This document shows positions 46,010 through 46,956 of a DNA stretch of 46,956 nt, piece after piece. Origin of the DNA: a virus; IMG/VR virus record IMGVR_UViG_3300044568_002419, positions 1 through 46,956 of that record. One strand, written 5' to 3'. Position numbers and translations under genes: made by a program. How positions within the stretch are numbered: position 1 is the stretch's first letter; each line of letters begins with the position of its first letter. The notes beneath the pieces are model-generated. The model had not been told where the DNA came from. It saw nothing but the letters and a program-made list of their open reading frames with translations, and made no database searches.

Positions 46010-46956
46010 TTACTGCTTGTTTTGACGAGCGCGGATCATGGCCAAGATGTCTTGGGCATTACCACTTGGCTTGGCTGCTGACACAGGTGCGGCAGCAGGT
46101 GCTGGTTCTTCATCAAATGCATCTTCAGCAACAGGTGCTGCCGGAGCGGCAACCTTCAGTGCTGGTTTGGCAGCAGGTGCTGGTGTGTCTTCAGCATCAC
46201 CGGTAGCGGCACCACCAGGTGCAGCCACGCCAGCTGGGCGGAAGTATTGACCCCAACGTTCAGTGTCGTATGGCTGTCCATCTACTGATGCTTCAAACAT
46301 CTCTTTGATCACCTTCAGCTCAACATCACCAGGACGCTTGGGCAGGAATGTGCTCAAGTCATACAAGCCGTGGGTTTCAATTGCAGCCTGTTCAGCTTCT
46401 GTGAGTGCCGACTCTTTTCTAGCCCACTTGGAACTGTTGTAGTCAGCAAAGCCACCCTTTTGTGTCTTGGTGATACGGAAGTCCAAGCCACGCATCAAGT
46501 CAGTTGGCAATTCTTCCAACTCGGGATCCATCAATGCACCCTTGATTAGAGTAAACAACTGAGGTCCAATAATGAACTTGCGGATGGGATTGTCCGGAGT
46601 TTTGTCTTCGGAGATGGGATTCTCACGCACAAAACCTTGGAACAGGTATGAACGCTTCTTCCAGTACTTACGACCCATGTCTTCAAGGCTCTTGTCCTTG
46701 AACCAAGTACGAACTTCTGCCAGTACCGGGCAAGCGTCTCCCCACATTTCCACGCAGGGCACTTGTACGAATACTTGTTTTGATTCCATCTCTCCTTTGA
46801 CGCCGTTGAATGGCAGTCGGATCATTGCACGTTCGACCCAGAAAAATGTGTTTTTTGTGTTACCGTCAGGTAGGAAGCGTAGTGTGGCCGATTGACCTTC
46901 TTCCATGTTCCAGTGTGGATAAATTGCTCGATCGCCTCCACCTTGGTTTGAGTTGC
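46010..46956 (-). CDS. gp32: ssDNA-binding protein gp32 (partial, N-terminus outside the window)
   Basis: The frame stays open through the right edge, so the first residues are missing; the visible part (about 315 residues) includes AIYPHWNMEEGQSATLRFLPDG, typical of the gp32 core, and WVERAMIRLPFNGV, CVEMWGDACPVL and RKYWKKRSYLFQGF, which contain DNA-binding aromatic and basic residues. The C-terminal 70 residues are Ala/Pro-rich with acidic patches ending NAQDILAMIRARQNKQ, as in marine T4-like gp32. It coats single-stranded DNA and organises UvsX, UvsY and the replisome. Confidence 0.93.
   Translation of the reverse strand, partial: NSNQGGGDRAIYPHWNMEEGQSATLRFLPDGNTKNTFFWVERAMIRLPFNGVKGEMESKQVFVQVPCVEMWGDACPVLAEVRTWFKDKSLEDMGRKYWKKRSYLFQGFVRENPISEDKTPDNPIRKFIIGPQLFTLIKGALMDPELEELPTDLMRGLDFRITKTQKGGFADYNSSKWARKESALTEAEQAAIETHGLYDLSTFLPKRPGDVELKVIKEMFEASVDGQPYDTERWGQYFRPAGVAAPGGAATGDAEDTPAPAAKPALKVAAPAAPVAEDAFDEEPAPAAAPVSAAKPSGNAQDILAMIRARQNKQ

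Noticed and set aside
46038-46250. Plus-strand Ala-rich open frame opposite gp32
   Set aside because: Shadow of the Ala/Pro-rich C-terminal tail of gp32.
1-46956. tRNA genes, CRISPR arrays, insertion sequences
   Set aside because: No cloverleaf, direct-repeat/spacer pattern, or transposase with terminal repeats was found on reading; a dedicated scan was not possible.

Overview
The window is a piece of a T4-like myovirus genome, most likely from an aquatic (marine or freshwater) phage of a Gram-negative host. The T4 core set is recognisable from sequence: the N-terminus of the ribonucleotide reductase alpha subunit, gp41 helicase, gp61 primase, a gp62-like clamp-loader subunit, UvsW, UvsX, a probable UvsY and the ssDNA-binding protein gp32. 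Genes are tightly packed, with ATGA or TAATG stop/start overlaps, and nearly all lie on the minus strand. Base composition looks AT-rich throughout. I saw no tRNA, CRISPR array or insertion sequence. The Gram-negative host is inferred from a phage-borne KdsA (KDO is an LPS sugar) and from proteobacterial-type IscU/IscA.

Layout. 1-10.3 kb (minus): nrdA start, a pectate-lyase-fold tailspike, a PD-(D/E)XK nuclease, a small cassette (His-rich secreted protein, IscU, IscA) with its own sigma70 promoter, then a run of probable virion genes preceded by T4-late-type CTAAATA/ATAAATA motifs. 10.4-12.6 kb: two convergent radical SAM genes. 12.6-15.0 kb: gp41-gp61. 15.0-25.3 kb: a structural protein, a glycosyltransferase-like protein, a 187-residue miniature relative of DNA polymerase III alpha, a gp62-like protein overlapping a third radical SAM gene, a methyltransferase, an SGNH-like hydrolase and UvsW. 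25.3-27.7 kb: short early-type genes, an AAA ATPase and a gamma-glutamylcyclotransferase, read from near-consensus sigma70 promoters. 27.7-41.2 kb: a large glycan island (GT-A glycosyltransferases, four copies of a capsule-synthesis-like domain, three class I methyltransferases, FkbM, two HxGH nucleotidyltransferases, cupins, KdsA), including a nine-gene plus-strand operon at 30690-36658. 41.2-46.9 kb: UvsY-like, two more radical SAM systems (one split by a +1 frame change from its SPASM domain), UvsX and gp32.

How it fits together. Replication and recombination genes (gp41/61/62, UvsW/X/Y, gp32) form the chassis. sigma70-type promoters with 17-bp spacers serve the non-structural genes, and at primase, uvsW and one conserved gene the -10 box lies exactly 6 nt before the ATG, which predicts leaderless transcripts. 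Structural genes carry late-type motifs. The accessory load falls into three themes: radical SAM chemistry (five enzymes, four with the same N-terminal cysteine layout), Fe-S cluster supply (IscU/IscA) that could feed those enzymes, and a glycan pathway that could remodel the host envelope or decorate virions.

Most unusual items: the mini-PolIII-alpha protein, the radical SAM plus Fe-S set, the glycan island, a virion-gene cluster whose proteins begin with M-x-(L/I)-x-E (the T4 prohead-protease consensus), and a 650-residue protein combining a pol-beta-type nucleotidyltransferase signature with a ligase-like KxDG motif. All assignments come from reading the sequence; no database search was run.
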